NCBI RefSeq assembly: GCF_030463565.1 | Contig: NC_134659.1 | Coordinates: forward strand, 7,014,511-7,078,510 | Direction: 5' to 3' | Source: Pelecanus crispus | Taxonomy: Eukaryota; Chordata; Aves; Pelecaniformes; Pelecanidae | DNA length: 64,000 nucleotides | Shown here: piece after piece, positions 1 through 17,724 of the stretch | Numbering within the stretch: position 1 is the first letter of the stretch | Layout: every line of letters begins with the position of its first letter | The notes under the pieces: generated by a model | The model's input: the letters and a program-made list of their open reading frames with translations, nothing else | The model's database searches: none | What the model was told of the DNA's origin: nothing | Position numbers and translations under genes: made by a program

Positions 1-2151
1 TTCTCCAGCTGGGTTTTAACGCTGTTTGCTTTGCACGTGGGATGGAAGTGGCCCCAGCGAAGGCGGCGTGTGCCCATGCACCCCGGCGTGCACCCGTGCA
101 CCCCGGGCAGGCGGCTCACTAGAGGGCACCCGCCGGCCGTGCTCGGCGCGGAGCGGGATGCTGGCAGCTTCCTTCCAGCTCTCATCTTGCCTCCGGCCTC
201 TACACGCTGAACATTTAAGACTGGTAGAAATAGGTTGCACTGAGGGGTGCGAGTCCCACGGCTGGGGTTTGGCTTTCCGTATTTGCCTCTTGGTTTACAG
301 TGCTGGTGGAGACCAGCAGGCTGCAGGTAGTTGGGAGGAAGGCAGAGGAGCCACGCTCTGCTCTTCTGTGTTGTGAAGTAGCCCCGCACGTGCCCAGCAG
401 CGATTTATCACTAGCTGCTTGCCAAGGAGGAGGTGCTGCTTCGTAATGAAGAGCATCTTGATCGCTTTGTAGGAAAACAATACAACTCCACCTGTGCCAT
501 CAGAACAGGAGAACCAGAGCTGGTTCCCCCTCCCTGACACGAGGATACCTGCTGGCAGAGGGCAGAGTTGGTTGGTATTTATGCTCCTGCCCAGCTGCCC
601 CTGCTCATTCCCTGCCTGTGTTTCTACGAGCAGCTTTAGGCAGGGCTGGCGTCCAGGCTCGCCTGTTGGCAGACAGCTGGGTCGTACCCAGCAGCCATTT
701 CCATTCTGTTCTGCAGCAGCTATGAGAGCAGCAATTAGGCTTGCTGGTAACCTCTGCCAGTCTTAAACCTGCAGGGAAGTTTCTGGCTCTGCCCCCGCAG
801 TCCTCTGTGTAACCTTGCACCCTGCCAAGAAAACCAACCTGTCCCAACTGCTCCAAAGCACAGGAGCTGCATAAAGTGGAGCACCTGCGTCTGTCCTGTT
901 TGCCAGGGGCTGTGTTGTGCCGGGGAGATCCCCCACCCTCGCTCTGCCCGCCCTCTCTGCCAGCAGCAGGCAAAAGGAATCCCCGCGGCTTTAACAGGAA
1001 AAGGTATTGGAGCAAAGTGGAGTTGCTCACCTCTGAATTTGACTTCTTAACAGGGGAGGCTGGCCAGATGCATGCTGCGATGGCTGTTCATCTCGTACAG
1101 GAAACAACAGCATTTCGTCTTCCTTGCAAGTGCAACCACGATGTGTTTCTGTGGGAAAGAAATACTGTTCTGTGTCTTGGAAAATAAAGGATCCTTTTTT
1201 GCTGTAGCCTGTCAAGCAGCCAGAGCTCAGTATTCCAACCCTGCTCAGCTTCTGCCCTCTGAAGTCCCTCCACCTCACCGTGCCTCCTCTTTTTTCTCTC
1301 ATCTTTTGTAGGAAAGTGATTATTTTGGGCCAGCGTTTGTGGCACTCCCAGATTCCCTTAAGCAGTTGCAGGTCTGTGCAGGGGCACCCTCTAAAACCTC
1401 TGCTCTTCAGTCTGTTGTTGGAAGCCAGCGGCACTTATTCCTCCTCTGCCTTGGGGTAACAGACAACAGAACCCGGCCCACTGAAAATAAACAGTCTCGC
1501 TTCATCCAAACACCTTCCCCAGAATTGTCAGTGACCCAAATGTCAACATCAGGGAAAAATAAAAGCTCTCTGAAACCCAATCTTTCTGATGTGAGCCACA
1601 CCGCTGCTGTCCCGGCCCCCCGCACAGGCTGGGCGACCCCCTGAAGGTCTGCCTGGGGTCTGCAGCTGGAGCTCACTGGGGCCGTGCGAAACCTCGCCAG
1701 CAAAGCAGGCTCCGCACCGCAGGTGTGAGCTGCCAGCGCACAAAAACCACGGTGGTTTTAAGAAAAAGAAAAAAAAAAAAAAAGCAGCTTTTTCTTTTAG
1801 CAGCTAAAGCCTCGTTAATTTGAAGATTGAAAGGGCCACGCTACTGGAAACCGGCATCACAGCCCCAGCGGCAGGTCCGAACGGGGATTAAAAGGAACCA
1901 GCGTGAGACCCCGCGTCGGTGGGGTCCGGGGAAGCGGAGGGAAGCGCTGCGGGGGCCGAGCCGTCTCCTGCGCAAAGGATGGGGAGCTCTTAGATCCGCA
2001 CACAGCTGTTGTTTCTGGAAAGCCAGACCAGCCGCTCCGCTCTTTGCCTTTGTAGCTCTGTTTAATGAGACAGCAGCGCTCTACCTCAGAGAAGAGCGGA
2101 GCCTCGATGCCCACCGAGGGCTCGCACCTTCCCTGCACAGCACCAGAGACA
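1..2151. other. Non-coding stretch left of the first CR1 tail
   Basis: No gene is recognised. All open frames here are short, overlap on both strands and have no family resemblance. AATAAA-like hexamers on the plus strand at about 1182, 1485 and 1557 could mark the 3' end of a gene lying to the left; in human the left-hand neighbour would be MDM4 on the plus strand, but no MDM4 coding sequence is present. A CpG-richer patch lies at about 1825-1990. Confidence 0.4.
1762..1783 (+). repeat. Poly(A) tract
   Basis: An A-rich run with 15 uninterrupted A, followed after CAGC by a T-rich segment (TTTTTCTTTT), so the two arms could form an A/T hairpin. No retroposon body is visible next to it. Confidence 0.8.
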
Positions 2152-2232
2152 CAGAATCATAGAATCGTTTAGGTTGGAAAAGACCTTTAAGATCATCAAG
2201 TCCAACCATTAACCTACACTACCAAGTCCACC
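2152..2232 (-). mobile_element. CR1 LINE 3' tail fragment
   Basis: The plus strand starts with AGAATCATAGAATCG and continues with GGTTGGAAAAGACC and a 'CATCAAGTCCAACC' type segment. This is the reverse complement of the CR1 3' end with its octamer repeats. The fragment stops near the ACCAAGTCCAC segment, as in the longer copies at 52.9 and 56.5 kb. It has no coding content and is a 5'-truncated insertion. Confidence 0.85.
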
Positions 2233-3659
2233 CCCCCATTACTGCAGCATCCTCTTGTTTAGCCGGTGGTAAATCGGGAAGGATTATTTACCGGAGTGAT
2301 TTAGTGAGATGCTTTAAATGGCATGTAAATGTTTGCATATTGCTTTGAGCAGGGGAACAGCTTTACAAGTGCTAGCTATTGTTATTTTGCTTTGGAAACC
2401 ATGTTCTCCTAAAAATCAATATCACAAAGAAGAATGTGCGAGCAAGCTAGTGAACTTGCTACAATACTCTTATTATTGCCATTAGCAGAGAGGCTTGTAA
2501 CCCGCGCTGACACAGCCCTTCGAGCTCTGGGTGTTATTCTCACTTGGTGTAAAGCATCACGAGAGAACACCCCTACCTCTGACCCTTGCTTGCAAAACTG
2601 TTTTCTGCTCATACCTAGAAATACAACATCTTGCAGTCAGGCCTTTAAACTATAGACGCCCCCCCGCCAAAACAACTGCATGCGATTGCTCTGGCTGAAA
2701 ACACAAGTCCACAAACATTTTGCTGCCAATCAGCCGTGCCACGGAAGAGGACGAGCGTGGGCAGAGCAGGCTCCCTGTCCCTCGCCGCTAATGCCGTGCC
2801 GCTGCGCTCTGCAGACGGACCCGGGGGTTGCTGACGCTTGGCCACCCAAAGTGGGCTTAATGGTGGAAACAGTCGGGTGTCCTCCCCGGCCCCCGTTCTG
2901 CGTCTGCTTTCAAGTCCCGCTTGCTCCCCAAGTGCTTGGGTAGGTGCTTTGGGTTTTATCCCACGGCAGGGATTTATCCGGCAAGCTGGGAAGCTGCTGG
3001 GAAGCGTGGGAGGCTCCCACTGGGTGCCCGCTGTCCTCGTTGGAGGGACGGGCGCAGCCTTGCTCACCCTCTCCAGCCTCCAGCCCCGCTGAGCTTCACC
3101 AGGCTCTGCGGGAGGCTTTCCCCCCTCCATGGTGCTGAGCTGAACCCCTGGCTGCAAACTCATTTACTCATTTTTGGATTTCCTGGTTTTTTGTTTTTTT
3201 TTTTTCCTTTTTTGCTCACCCCCCCCGCCTTGCAGGCGTCCAGGTGCAGCCCTAGGCAGTCCGTGGATGCCAGGGCAGAAAACCGGTGCCTGCCCCGGCT
3301 GCAATCCCAGCGCTCCCCTGCTCAGCTGCCTGGAGGAAGCAGCTTATTCCTGCCTTTGCTGGAAGGGGATCTTTTATTTATCTCCTTGGTGACTTTATCT
3401 GGACTTAATGTTCTATAGGTGCCACTTTTAGCTGTCTTCTCCCCCCTTTCCCTTAACCTTGTTTGTGTAATCACTGCGCCCAAATTAAATATTTACTGTG
3501 TTCTCCGTACTGGTGAGCCTCCCGGTTCCCCTCCACTTCCAATTAAAGATTTACTAGGTGGGCATCAGCGCTTCTGCAAGGCCAACAAACCAGCTCCCCC
3601 TCGTTAGAGTTTTTAAGTGCTTCGTTATCATAGTTCAGCAGAGCACACCGTAAACGAGA

Positions 3660-3955
3660 TCTAAACAGCACCGGCACGCACGCGCTCACCCCGCGGCGCC
3701 TGGCTTCACGCGTGCGAGGCCGAGCCCAAAAGCAGCAGGGTGTGAGGAGCAGGACGGGCGAACGTGCGTCTCTGGAGGGGTCTCTGGGCTCCGGCTCCCC
3801 CCCGGATGGCGTGGGGGGGCCTGGGCACAGCCCTGCGGCGGGGACGCGGGGATGCCGGGCAGGGCTGGGTCAGGCGTCACTCCCACCGCGGCTCCGCTCT
3901 GTTTGAGCCGGGTGGACCTGCTGCCCGTCCTCAGGCCGCGTTAGGACAGGGCAGC
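3660..3955. promoter_or_regulatory. CpG-rich cluster
   Basis: CpG dinucleotides are dense here (CGCACGCGC, CCGCGGCGCC and similar groups) compared with the AT-rich sequence on both sides. It could be a small CpG island, but no TATA box, transcript or conserved exon is visible nearby, so function is inferred only from composition. Confidence 0.25.
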
Positions 3956-3994
3956 TGACTGCAAAACAGGCAGACACAGGGGACTTTCTCACCA

Positions 3995-4200
3995 CTCTGC
4001 TGCAATATTTATAATTAACCAACTTTTTAGATCAATATTTTATTGGGAAGGTTGCTGGGGTAATGCACGCTTTGAGCATCTGCCCTCCACGTGAGTGAAG
4101 CCTGGGCTATTAGGAATAATGAACTTTTTGCTAGTTACCTTTAGCGAACTAATAAATTTTTTAATGCTAGCTGGAAATTTAATAATGGCAATTTAGTCAG
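3995..4200. promoter_or_regulatory. AT-rich block with clustered TAAT motifs
   Basis: An AT-rich island in GC-rich surroundings, with repeated homeodomain-type cores (ATAATTAA, ACTAATAA, TTTTTAATG, TTTAATAATGG). It also has an inverted AGTT/AACT pair around 4133-4149. This pattern is typical of conserved non-coding elements near neuronal genes, but conservation cannot be tested here. Confidence 0.25.
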
Positions 4201-4699
4201 TGACCTCAAAACGCACAGAAAAAGGTGAGGGAAGCGGACGGGGCCCAGCAGCGGGAACGAAGCGGCAGGCAGGAGCTCGGTGGCACAGCCGGCGAACGAA
4301 GCCCAGCGCGGGCGGCTTTGGCAGCAGGGATGCTGGAGGGATGTGGCGATGCAGGGGAAGGAGCCGGAGCACCCGCAGCCCCACGCGCGCACCGTGCTCA
4401 GCACCGCCACGGTCACGCGACTCTTTGGCAGAGAGCGAGGAAACGGCCGGGTTTCCAGGAGCTGCTGAGCCAAGGCGTCGAGAGCCACCGTTGGCTCCTG
4501 GCCCCTCCTCAGCTGCTGGGCACTGCCGCAACGCACGCTGCTTTTGATTTCCAAGGAGAGGAAAAAACACTTTTACCCCCCATTTCCGCCCCCCCCAGAC
4601 CACCTTGGGCTTTTCGGGAAGAGCCCGGGCCTCAGCACCACCAGCGTCCCCCCTGCAAGCAGCCGTTTTCCCCCCACCTCGTCAGCAGCCGAGCAGCTG

Positions 4700-4935
4700 T
4701 CAGGGACCTGCATTATTTATCTGCTCAGTAACATTTACTGGGATCTAGTGTTTAATAACTGTCACTCCAATATATCTTTTCTTAATCCCCTCAGATCTGT
4801 AGCTGTGGCAATTTTAAATATTTATCAACACAGTTTGTGTGTTCACTGTTAAGGTTGCAATTTTCTTGTAATTAAAGATTTACAAGACACTGCTCAAGAT
4901 TTAGAAAGGATTGGCAAAGATCAAAGCTGTTTGGT
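4700..4935. promoter_or_regulatory. AT-rich block, candidate non-coding element
   Basis: The block shares the 14-mer AATTAAAGATTTAC (4870-4883) and a TTTGTGT..TCACTG segment (4834-4848) with 3462-3554. It holds no reading frame of note. The function is unknown; it may be a diverged duplicate or chance similarity of AT-rich DNA. Confidence 0.2.
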
Positions 4936-6328
4936 ATTCACGCTAGAAATCACCGGCTCTCCGGAGGTTTTCCACAGGACCCCGGTACGCGGGTGATGGT
5001 GCAGACCTCCCCTTTATATTTGGGGTTTTTTTGCTGTTACTTTTAAGCGCTTTTGCTGGCTCTCGTTGCGGAGGTGGGAGCTTTTGCCCCCCGCCTCCAT
5101 GTGTCCCCATATCTTGCTGACACGGCGGAGTCCCTGCCAAAACCTTACGTTCCTTGGGGCCCCATCCAGCCCTGGGGCGAGCCCCCGGCCGCGAGCCACT
5201 TCAGGAAGGGCCCTGCTCGCCCCACGACAGCCCCCCCAGTTCCTGCACTCGCTGCCTGCTCCTGCCGCCGCCAAGCTGGGCTCTGGCTTGTTATTCCCTA
5301 TTAATATTCATTCCCCATCAGCGCGAGCCCTGCCTGCCTTTCCCCCCTCCCGCCTCTCTTCCCATTTAGCCACATGCAAATCCAAAATCAATTTTTCCCC
5401 TGCCTAACCAAGATTAAATATGCTTCCAGGGTGACTCGGCAGCAGCAAGGGTTCCAGGGGTGCCCCACGCACCCCGCTGGCAGCGGACCCCGGGATGGGA
5501 GCAGGGTGCTGTGCCCCTTGCGCCTGCTTTCCCTGGGGTGGCCGCAGCCTCCCGCACCCTTGCTCGCTGTGGGGTCAGACCCCAAATGCCGGGCCCAAAG
5601 TGCCAGCCGGGCGCACACCAGTGCCTTCGTTAATTATTTCAGCCTGCCTGGTACAGGCAGCACGAGCGGACCCGGTAGCCAGCAGCGAGCACCCAACTCT
5701 CACCAGGACCCGCAGTGCCCGTGGTCCCACTGGCACCGCTGATGCCTCCTGTGCCGCTGCTGCTGCACGTCCCCGCTCCTCCAGAGACCCCCCTGTGCCG
5801 TGGGACAAATTCAAGCCGCAGCCTTATCCATGACAGCATCCCCTGCAGATGGCTCGGCCATCCGGAGAGGAGCCAGCACTGGGAAGGGAGCGGGGCTTCC
5901 CAAAACGCTGCCAGGCAGAGAGGGAAGGCGAGAGCTGCGAGCAGCCAGCCGGGGCGGTGAGAGCAGGCAGAGCAGCTAATTGCAAATAGCCCCTGGAGAG
6001 GTCAGCACTTTTCTAGCCTCAGACAGCTCCAAACTGACCTCCTGCCACCTCTCCTGCCCCGCTGCTTTCCATCAGCCTGATTTTAGCCTCAATTGCCCAC
6101 TTGAACGCAGCTGAATCCATTTACTCGGGCCAGCTGGGCTGCTCTAGCAGGGGGCAGGAGCTGCCTCAGCTCTGAAAGGCTGGAAAAGGCGATGGGAAAT
6201 AAATGAGCTGCAATCATTTCTCCACTGTGGCTCCTGCCTTCGCTGCTTCTTACTTCCTTTGGGGGCTTCTGGATGGAGAGGCCAAAGAAGCGCTTGTCTC
6301 CTGACCCTAGTATGTGCTTGGAAAAGGG

Positions 6329-6393
6329 ACCAAGGACCATAAGTCACTACGTGGCTCCCTGCCTCAGTTTCCCCACCTGTAGATCAGTGGTAA
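6329..6393 (+). mobile_element. MIR-like SINE relic
   Basis: The order 'AAGTCACT' then 'CCTCAGTTTCCCCACCTGTAG' within 65 bp matches the MIR core and 3' half as I remember it. MIRs are ancient amniote SINEs, so heavy divergence is expected. No flanking duplication is detectable. Confidence 0.5.
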
Positions 6394-6917
6394 AGGAGGG
6401 AGGGAGGGAGAGAAGTGATGAAGCATTCGGAAGGAGAGCTGCTTGCTGTGGAGACCGACAGGTAGATTTTCCTAAAGGTTTTGAAAGCTGCACCTGCTTC
6501 ATCATAATGGCATCATGCATATGGATAACACTGCTGACATTTCCCAGGGAGGTCGGGTGTTTTAATTTAAATCATTTTTGAGGAAGTGCTGGAGAGAGGA
6601 GTAGGCCTGCTTTGGTTCTCTAACGAACTAATAAATCTGTGCCTGTCGCGCTCCTCCCAGAGCCCGAAAGCCCTTGGTGCAGGCAGGGAGACAGGCGGGT
6701 GGCCCTGCCACCCAGCGATGGGTGCTGAGAATGGGGCATCTCCGCCGCAGGGCCCTCGGCAGCTGCAAGGGCTCTGCGAAAGAAGGACACAAGGATGGAG
6801 CCACTCCAAAAACCAGTTTTATTAGGTGCTTAAAATAGAGCCTGGCACGCAACGTTCTCAGTTGGCTTTGTCGAGAGAAGCTCAGTTGCATATGAGATCC
6901 GCGATGCTGTTTGCACT

Positions 6918-6936
6918 GAGGAGGAGGAGGAGGAGG
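6918..6936 (+). repeat. (GAG)n microsatellite
   Basis: About six GAG/AGG units in tandem. Confidence 0.8.
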
Positions 6937-7000
6937 GGTAGAGGACAGAAGAAGCAGAAATGAGGACTTGTACTGCTACCCTCAAAGTGAAGGTAATTAT

Positions 7001-7017
7001 AAAAAAAAAAAAAAAAA
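7001..7017 (+). repeat. Poly(A) tract, 17 A
   Basis: An uninterrupted A17 run. There is no recognisable retroposon body before it. Confidence 0.85.
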
Positions 7018-8070
7018 TTAACCTGATGAGCAGCCAAGGAAGAGTGGTTTATGGGAGAGAAACCAGTGCCTGGGGATGAGACCTGATGGGCCAGGCTGGA
7101 GGAGAAGCATTTCCCAAATAAGCCTTTGACATCCCAGGCGGATGGAGGGGGAGGACTGGGAGGTGATGGAGGTCTTGCTCACGCCCCCCAGCACCCCGGC
7201 AGCACCCAGGAGGGATGTCAGGGGTTGGTGACAGTCTCTTGGGCTTGGGAAATTTGGGAGCATTTTCACTAAAGCATCTCTTTGAGAGCTGCATCCCTGC
7301 ATGGTGCTTGGAAACGGAGCCTGCTGCCCCCTGCTACAGGTAAAGCTGCATCAGTGGTTAATGACTTCTTCTGCCTAAAAAAACCCCATCTTGTTTCTAA
7401 TTTGAGTTGCCCTGGCTCTTGCCATGCCTTTGGGGGGCAGATTGAAGAGCCCTCTCGTTGAGAGCAACCTGGGTCAGCCACCGCTTTCCCCCCTTCTGAA
7501 GCATCTCTGGTTCTTGCCACATCCTTGCTCTCTGGGCTGGGAGATGAGACCCCACAGAGTGAGCCCGCCTCGGTTCCCCCTTGAAGGGAACTTAAGACGC
7601 AATTAGATTTCCCTGTGCCTAAAAAGCCCCGTTCCACCTGCCCGGCAGCCCAAATTAACCCTGGTGCGCACCAGCAAAGCCTCCCCAGGTGCAGAACCCA
7701 GCCTCCAGGCAGAGGACAGGCTGTAAGTCCGGATCATGAGCCCCGTAAAACTTCGCAGCCACTATAATTCACCCGGCGAGGTTCATTTTTGGCCGGATAC
7801 CTCCCAATGAGGAGCGTGAGCGTCGCTGCCCTGTGCGGGGGGGCTCGGTGCCATGGGGAGGGCGGCAGCCGGGGCTGCTCCCCCAGCAAACCGTGCTGGG
7901 TGCCGCAAGATGCGGAGGGTGAAACGCGCTGTGGGGCTGCTGTGGGACGCTTGGCTCTCGCCTGCCTCCTCCGGCGAGGGCTGGCTTTAATTCAGCCGCC
8001 TGCCTTGGATGCGCTCGGTTGTGGCCTCTGTGGGAGGCCGGGTCTCCGAGCAGACGGGACCTCGTCGCCC

Positions 8071-8147
8071 AGGATGACTCGGGTGGGTGCTGGTCCCAGG
8101 ATGACTCGGGTGGGTGCTGGTCCCAGGATGACTCGGGTGGGTGCTGC
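8071..8147 (+). repeat. 27-bp tandem repeat, three copies
   Basis: The unit begins AGGATGACTCGGGTGGGTGC and starts at 8071, 8098 and 8125. The first two copies are identical and the third diverges after its first 22 bases. The 27-bp period keeps frame, so it appears as a 9-residue repeat in open frames on either strand, but nothing else suggests a gene. Confidence 0.9.
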
Positions 8148-9887
8148 TGAGGCTCTGCCTGCAGCTCCAGCTCCGCGTGCCCCATCCAGGCTTGGGCACG
8201 GGGGACACGGAACGGTTTATGGAGCGTTTCCTCCAGCACAGTGCCCAGGAAAAACTGGTTGGTGCATTAATAATAAATAACAACAACAATGAATAGTGTA
8301 TGAGGCACCCACGGTGCTCTCAGCTGACGTGTCAGAGGAAGGGGGGGGATAGGCGCGGTTCACAGCAGCGCTCCTGTTTGGGGGCATTGGGGGGGTGATT
8401 TGGCCACCCCTCTCCCGTTGGGGAGCCTGGGCTGGGGCACCCACCCGGGGACCCACTGGGAAATGAGTCCCACAGCGGTGGGTGCCTCTCTCTGAATGCG
8501 CTGCATCGAGCTTGGGGTCGCTCCGGTTTCAAAGGAAATGAAATTAATTGCATGTATCTTGCATTTTAATCTCTGGTTTGCAGGCGTCGCTTTTAGGTGA
8601 GAGCAGGCAACTCGGGCAGCGGCTGAACACTCACCTCCCACCCCAGCAAGGCAGCAGCAGCCACGATAACCGTGATCAAAGAGGCTTTTTCTCTACACCT
8701 ACAAAATTACAGCCTTTGAGGGGCTCGGCCCTTGCTTTGCTTGGGAACTGATGATGTTTTTTTGCAGGGAGCGGGATGGCGGAGGGGAAGGGAGATGCAG
8801 GCGCTGCCTGGGGCTCAGCCCATGCATCGCAGGGACAAGCAGGATTAAATCAGGGATGTGTTTACACCGGGGAAATTTCTCAGCGACTATTTCCACATGT
8901 TCCAGCACCAGTTTAGCTGAACCACAGGGAATATATTTTGCATTTAAGTTTCCTCACTGTACAAAAGACAGAGGAGAAAGGCTGTTTCAGGCCCTGAGTC
9001 TGCAAACACTGATGGCTGCACACCTGAGCGGAGCTGGTGGGGCTGGGGCTCCGCAGCTGAATATTCAAAGCGGATCACGACTCTAATTCAACAAAGTATT
9101 TAAGCCTGCACTTAACTTTCAGCTTGCGCTTAGGGCCCCTGGAGATCTCGCTGGGTCCTGAACACATGCTGAAGTGCTTTGGTGAGTGGCGATGGCGCGC
9201 TGAATGGGGACCGGGGAGAGCCATTACCCTCCGAAATAATTACCCGGCGAAGGCGCAGAAGCAGTTTCGCGTGCCTGGCTGAGCACGGAGCTTATCCAGC
9301 GGGGAACCATCTCGCCTTGGCTGGAAGATGAATGAGGAGTTCAAACAGCTTCTTACTCTGTCAAGTTTTTCTGGTCCCTTCAAAGCCCTGCGCACGCAGC
9401 AATTGCGCTGGCACAACCGGCTTTGCCCGAGGGGGCACCACGTCCGTGCAGAGACGCTGTCTCCTGGGGTACCTGCACCCCATCAGCCCCCCAGGTCTGG
9501 CTGGGATGGCTTTTCTTGCTCTTTCCCATGGAAGAACCCCCAAGCGAGGTGCTGGCCAGGCTCTGGATGCACCCGTGCCCATACCACGGGCTGCACCGGG
9601 GTCTCTTGGGGCCGCGTGTGTGTCGGTAAAGGCACGTTTTGTTTAGGGCTGCAGTTAAACCGACCCCGAAGTCCTCATCTCTAACAAGCAGGGATCAGGT
9701 TTAGGCCCAAGCAAGGGGATGGCTTGTTCCCGTTACCCAGGGAAGGGAACATCGCCAGCAGCACCAGTGCCCGCTGGGCAGGCGGGGACGGGCTCCTTCA
9801 AGCCTCACTGATGTGGGTTCGCCAGGTCCCTCGCTTTGGCACAACCCGGGGGGGCTGGTGCTGCCCTCTGCTCCCTTTCATTTGCAA
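8148..9887. other. Non-coding stretch downstream of LRRN2
   Basis: No gene is recognised between the triple repeat and the likely LRRN2 3' end. A short AAT/AAC-rich patch lies at 8268-8290. The distal LRRN2 3' UTR could extend into the right end of this stretch. Confidence 0.4.
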
Positions 9888-10978
9888 TTTTAATTGCTTC
9901 TCAGAGAAAGAAGCAGCAACAGCCCAGGAGAGCGGGTTTTGGACCCTCCCTTCACCTCCCGCCCCACGCACAGCGATGCGCAGGGGCTGCTGGCACATGG
10001 GGGCTGTCCTGCGGAGCCCCCGCACCGAAGCAAGGAGTTCCTACTATGAAGCCCTCCAGCTGTACACCAATATACAAAGGATTTCCCTTTTTCTTTTTTT
10101 TCCTTTTCTTTTTTTATACAAAAACAGAAAAGCAAGAATTTCCTTCCCCTCCCCCCACCCTTTTCTTCCCATTTTTCCTCCTCTCTTCTTTTTTAACATT
10201 AGCCACAAAAGTTTACAAAATAGCCTTGAGATTACGCTTGCGGGATATAGGATCTAGTCAACCCTGGCAGAAGCTGGCCAGCCCTGCAGGGATGCCAATG
10301 AAGAGATGCGTCACCATCGTCATTTCTGTTTCTTTTGCCCAAAGTCCCCTCCTTTTCCCCTCCGCTTCCCTCCAGCCGACAGCAGCGAGCAAACAACAGG
10401 GCAGGGGGGAAGGCGCTGGGGGTGGGTTTGTGGCTGATTATCTGAGTGCTCAAAAAAACCCAAACAAACAAAAAAGAAACAAAAAAGAACATGTATCCCA
10501 AAGGGAAAGGCCTTTTTTTTTTTTTTTGTACTTCCAAAACAGGGACTGTCCAGTGAGGGCGGTGACACCGCTGGGGTGTCTCGTGGTGCCGGGGGACGTG
10601 GGGAAGGGGAGAGCTGCTGATCAGCTGTATGGCTCTTCGACCTCTCGGGGCATTGTCCCCCTCGGGCTCCGGTCCCTCTGAGCCCACCCGGCTGCCCAGC
10701 GGGTGCTTTCAGGAGCCGTGCACAGATCCGGACCCTATGCATGGATCTGGACCCTGCCAGGACCACAAAGAAGCTCTGCAAGCCCCATGGCCAGCTCTGC
10801 TCCTCTCCGTCGGCAACACAGCTTTGACTCTTGGTCAAGTCCATGAAATTCTTTTTTTTTCTTTTTTGTTCAGTTTTGTAGTTTAGGGTTTTGGGGGTTT
10901 TTTTTGGTAAAAAATAGTTTCTCCCTCCCCACCCCAAACCACCCCACCCCACAGTCAGCCCCACCACTGTGTCAGCCT
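9888..10978 (-). other. LRRN2: Probable LRRN2 3' untranslated region
   Basis: This follows the stop codon on the minus strand and has no convincing reading frame. Read on the minus strand it is rich in A runs (10840-10915, 10505-10530, 10080-10200). Candidate poly(A) hexamers on the minus strand are TATAAA at 10113-10118 and ATTAAA at 9888-9893. No canonical AATAAA was seen between the stop codon and these. The left boundary is a guess; RNA-seq would fix it. Confidence 0.35.
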
Positions 10979-16838
<5,860 letters not shown>

Positions 16839-17150
16839 ACAGAGGGGGATACAGCGGAGAAATAGGGAAAGGAGAAGGAATAAGGGGGGATGAAAGCACC
16901 GTAAGGAGATAAAGAGGGAGGACCAGAGGTGAAAAGGAGAAAGAAAGGGACAAAGAGACCATCAGAGAATGAGGCTGGGAGAGGGAGATGAGTCGGGGAG
17001 TGCAGGAGAGATGGGGTGTGCAGTGCCGGGGAGAAGGGAGTGCGGCTGCATGAAGAGGCAGCAGAAACCCAGGGAAGGAAAAAAAAAATAGAAAAGCAAT
17101 GAGAATGAGAATTGATGAGGCACAGAGAAGGGAAGAGTCTTTTCATCAGC
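16839..17150 (+). repeat. Purine-rich tract
   Basis: About 300 bp are dominated by A and G on the plus strand (GGGAAAGGAGAAGGAA, GGAGAAAGAAAGGGA and similar runs), broken by short mixed segments. It is low-complexity and prone to triplex formation. Frames on the minus strand read as Ser/Pro/Phe-rich and are composition artefacts. Confidence 0.6.
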
Positions 17151-17555
17151 AAGTTTGCTGGATGAAGCCAGGAGATAAATCACCCAGTGGAAGGAGCCTT
17201 GGTCTCAGTACTTGCACCGGCTGCCTCTCTCCCTCTGTCATCTGTCTAATAGCCTGGCTTTGGGAGATAAATGGCTGCAGCTGAGCCCCGGGCTCTCCTG
17301 CCCTTCCCTCTCCCTTACTGCAGCCAGAAGCGCCCGGCGCTTCCCCCAGCGTGCTGCCGGGCGGGAGGCCATGGACAGCCCCTGCACCCCGAGGGGATGG
17401 GGAGGACCCCGACTGCTCCCAGGGTCCCTGGGCTGGGGACCCCGTGCTCAGCCCGTGGCCCCTCTCTGCAGGCAGCAGCTCTCCCACGGCCATGGCCCCA
17501 AGGGGTAGCAGATGCCCCAGCCCGCACCGCATCTCCCCAGGGGCCAGGAGCTCCT
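17151..17555. other. Non-coding stretch
   Basis: GC-rich; nothing recognised. Confidence 0.35.
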
Positions 17556-17724
17556 GCCAAGCCCCTGTCTTTTCTGGGTGACGGCTTCAAGCAAAGCAGC
17601 GCAGACAGCAGCCTGCGACGCGGCCATCGCTCTCGAAGCTGCCAAGCCCCTGTCTTTTCTGGGTGACGGCTTTAAGCGAGCAGCGCACACAGCAGCCTGC
17701 GACGCGGCCATCACTCTCACAGCT
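17556..17724 (+). repeat. Tandem duplication of ~85 bp, two copies
   Basis: Copy one is 17556-17640 and copy two 17641-17724; both start GCCAAGCCCCTGTCTTTTCT and carry TGCGACGCGGCCATC near the end. They differ at a handful of positions and by one base in length, so a reading frame does not continue through them. It is a local duplication with no sign of coding function. Confidence 0.9.

Larger units (their letters stand above)
2233..6328. other. Non-coding stretch with AT-rich islands and a CpG cluster
   Basis: No gene is recognised. The stretch alternates between GC-rich DNA and AT-rich islands at 3440-3560, 3995-4200, 4700-4935 and 5285-5425. A T-run with a following C-run lies at 3185-3230. 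A perfect POU octamer ATGCAAAT is at 5374-5381. The open frames of 100-170 codons here are typical of stop-poor GC-rich DNA. Confidence 0.4.
6394..8070. other. Non-coding stretch
   Basis: No gene is recognised. It includes a GAG-rich microsatellite at 6918-6936 and an A17 run at 7001-7017. The short open frames do not resemble known proteins and overlap in several frames. Confidence 0.4.

Noticed and set aside
4632..4652. NRSF/REST-like site (TCAGCACCAC core)
   Set aside because: Only the left half of the motif fits; the right half (GGACAGCGCC type) does not.
9836..10681. 281-codon plus-strand frame opposite the LRRN2 3' region
   Set aside because: It runs through poly-T/poly-A sequence giving Phe and Lys runs; best explained as antisense of an untranslated region.
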